This document shows positions 17,729 through 18,055 of a stretch of 18,055 nt of DNA, piece after piece. This stretch comes from Deltaproteobacteria bacterium (lineage in GTDB: Bacteria; Bdellovibrionota_C; UBA2361; OMII01). The notes beneath the pieces are model-generated. The model was not told the origin of the DNA and ran no database searches. It saw only the letters and a list, made by a program, of their open reading frames with translations. The translations under genes were made by a program, and so were the position numbers. The stretch spans positions 1-18,055 of the forward strand of contig JALRCK010000008.1 of the NCBI GenBank assembly GCA_023262305.1, read 5' to 3'. The stretch's first letter is position 1, and every line of letters starts with the position of its first letter.

Positions 17729-17734
17729 GGGGCC

Positions 17735-18055
17735 ATGGGTATATTTGACTTTATTAAGGCGCGTAGCTCGGGCGACGGACGAGCCAAAGATTTGACCAAT
17801 TCGCCTGAGTGGGCCGACACGCTCCGTAAACGTTCAACCTTGGATGAGGTGGCGCTGCCCCTCTCCACAAGAGAGTATCGTCATGCCGTAAGAGTGCTGC
17901 GACCGGGGTATCAGATGGATGTGCACTCCGCGCTGAGAGGAGAGCCTGTCGTTGGAATTTCGGCTTGTGGTGGCAAGGGCGCTCGTTCTGTATATGGCGT
18001 GATGATCGAGTTAGATAATGGAAATATCCTGATGATCCGGCATCGGGCCGAGGAG
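17735..18055 (+). CDS. unrecognised protein, N-terminal 107 residues (3' truncated by window edge)
   Basis: The frame is open from ATG 17735 to the right edge; an in-frame TAG at 17705-17707 bounds it upstream and no other ATG lies between. The protein begins MGIFDFIKARSSGDGRAKDL and continues through a charged stretch (TREYRHAVRVLRPGYQMDV) to a beta-rich part (VVGISACGG, VYGVMIELDNGNILMIRHR). There is no signal peptide. I do not recognise the family. Codon choice looks like that of the neighbours, and it is divergent from the MscS-type gene. The ATG at 17727 is in another frame and meets a stop after 22 codons. Confidence 0.55.
   Translation, partial: MGIFDFIKARSSGDGRAKDLTNSPEWADTLRKRSTLDEVALPLSTREYRHAVRVLRPGYQMDVHSALRGEPVVGISACGGKGARSVYGVMIELDNGNILMIRHRAEE

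Larger units (their letters stand above)
17523..17734. other. 212-base divergent intergenic region, mostly unexplained
   Basis: This AT-richer stretch separates the MscS-type gene (minus) from the right-edge gene (plus). It holds the two candidate -10 boxes, an imperfect inverted repeat CCGAATCC/GGATATCGG (17546-17567) and T- and A-runs, but no open frame with coding character, RNA gene or clear terminator. Confidence 0.5.

Overview
The window is a dense chromosomal segment (about 54% GC by eye) from a Gram-negative bacterium. Evidence for this is an outer-membrane beta-barrel protein, several Sec signal peptides, a large exported multiheme cytochrome c and a periplasmic-type M48 protease. 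The gene mix suggests a deltaproteobacterium-like or related, probably uncultivated lineage: a heme-binding GlcG/HbpS-type protein beside a barrel and an LVIVD-repeat cytochrome, a GT39 mannosyltransferase with an NPCBM domain, and a long-type ArgG. The lineage cannot be fixed from sequence reading alone. There is no rRNA, tRNA, CRISPR array, insertion sequence or phage gene, and no gene-free stretch longer than about 210 bases.

Layout. (1) Positions 3-6109, plus strand: a tight three-gene cluster with gaps of 9 and 8 bases. It encodes the C-terminal part of a GlcG/HbpS-like heme-binding protein, a 603-residue outer-membrane barrel, and a 1245-residue cytochrome with ten CXXCH motifs followed by an LVIVD beta-propeller. 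This is the most interesting unit: a possible outer-membrane or extracellular electron-transfer system. (2) Positions 6181-10540, minus strand: a eukaryotic-type hexokinase relative, a GT39 (PMT-type) glycosyltransferase with an NPCBM domain, and glucosamine-6-phosphate deaminase (nagB), together a sugar phosphorylation, glycan transfer and aminosugar group. (3) Positions 10747-13477, plus strand: argG (argininosuccinate synthase), an exported SH3b protein and an M48 zinc metalloprotease. (4) Positions 13474-17522, minus strand: a cytoplasmic protein of about nine helical repeats with a near-exact 43-residue period, a DTW-domain tRNA-modification enzyme (TapT family) and an MscS-type channel. 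(5) From 17735 to the right edge, plus strand: the start of an unrecognised gene.

Start signals fall into two groups. Most plus-strand genes inside clusters have Shine-Dalgarno sequences. Most minus-strand genes have none and instead carry a TANNNT hexamer 6-7 bases before the ATG, the spacing expected of leaderless transcripts. This pattern also guided the start chosen for the glycosyltransferase.
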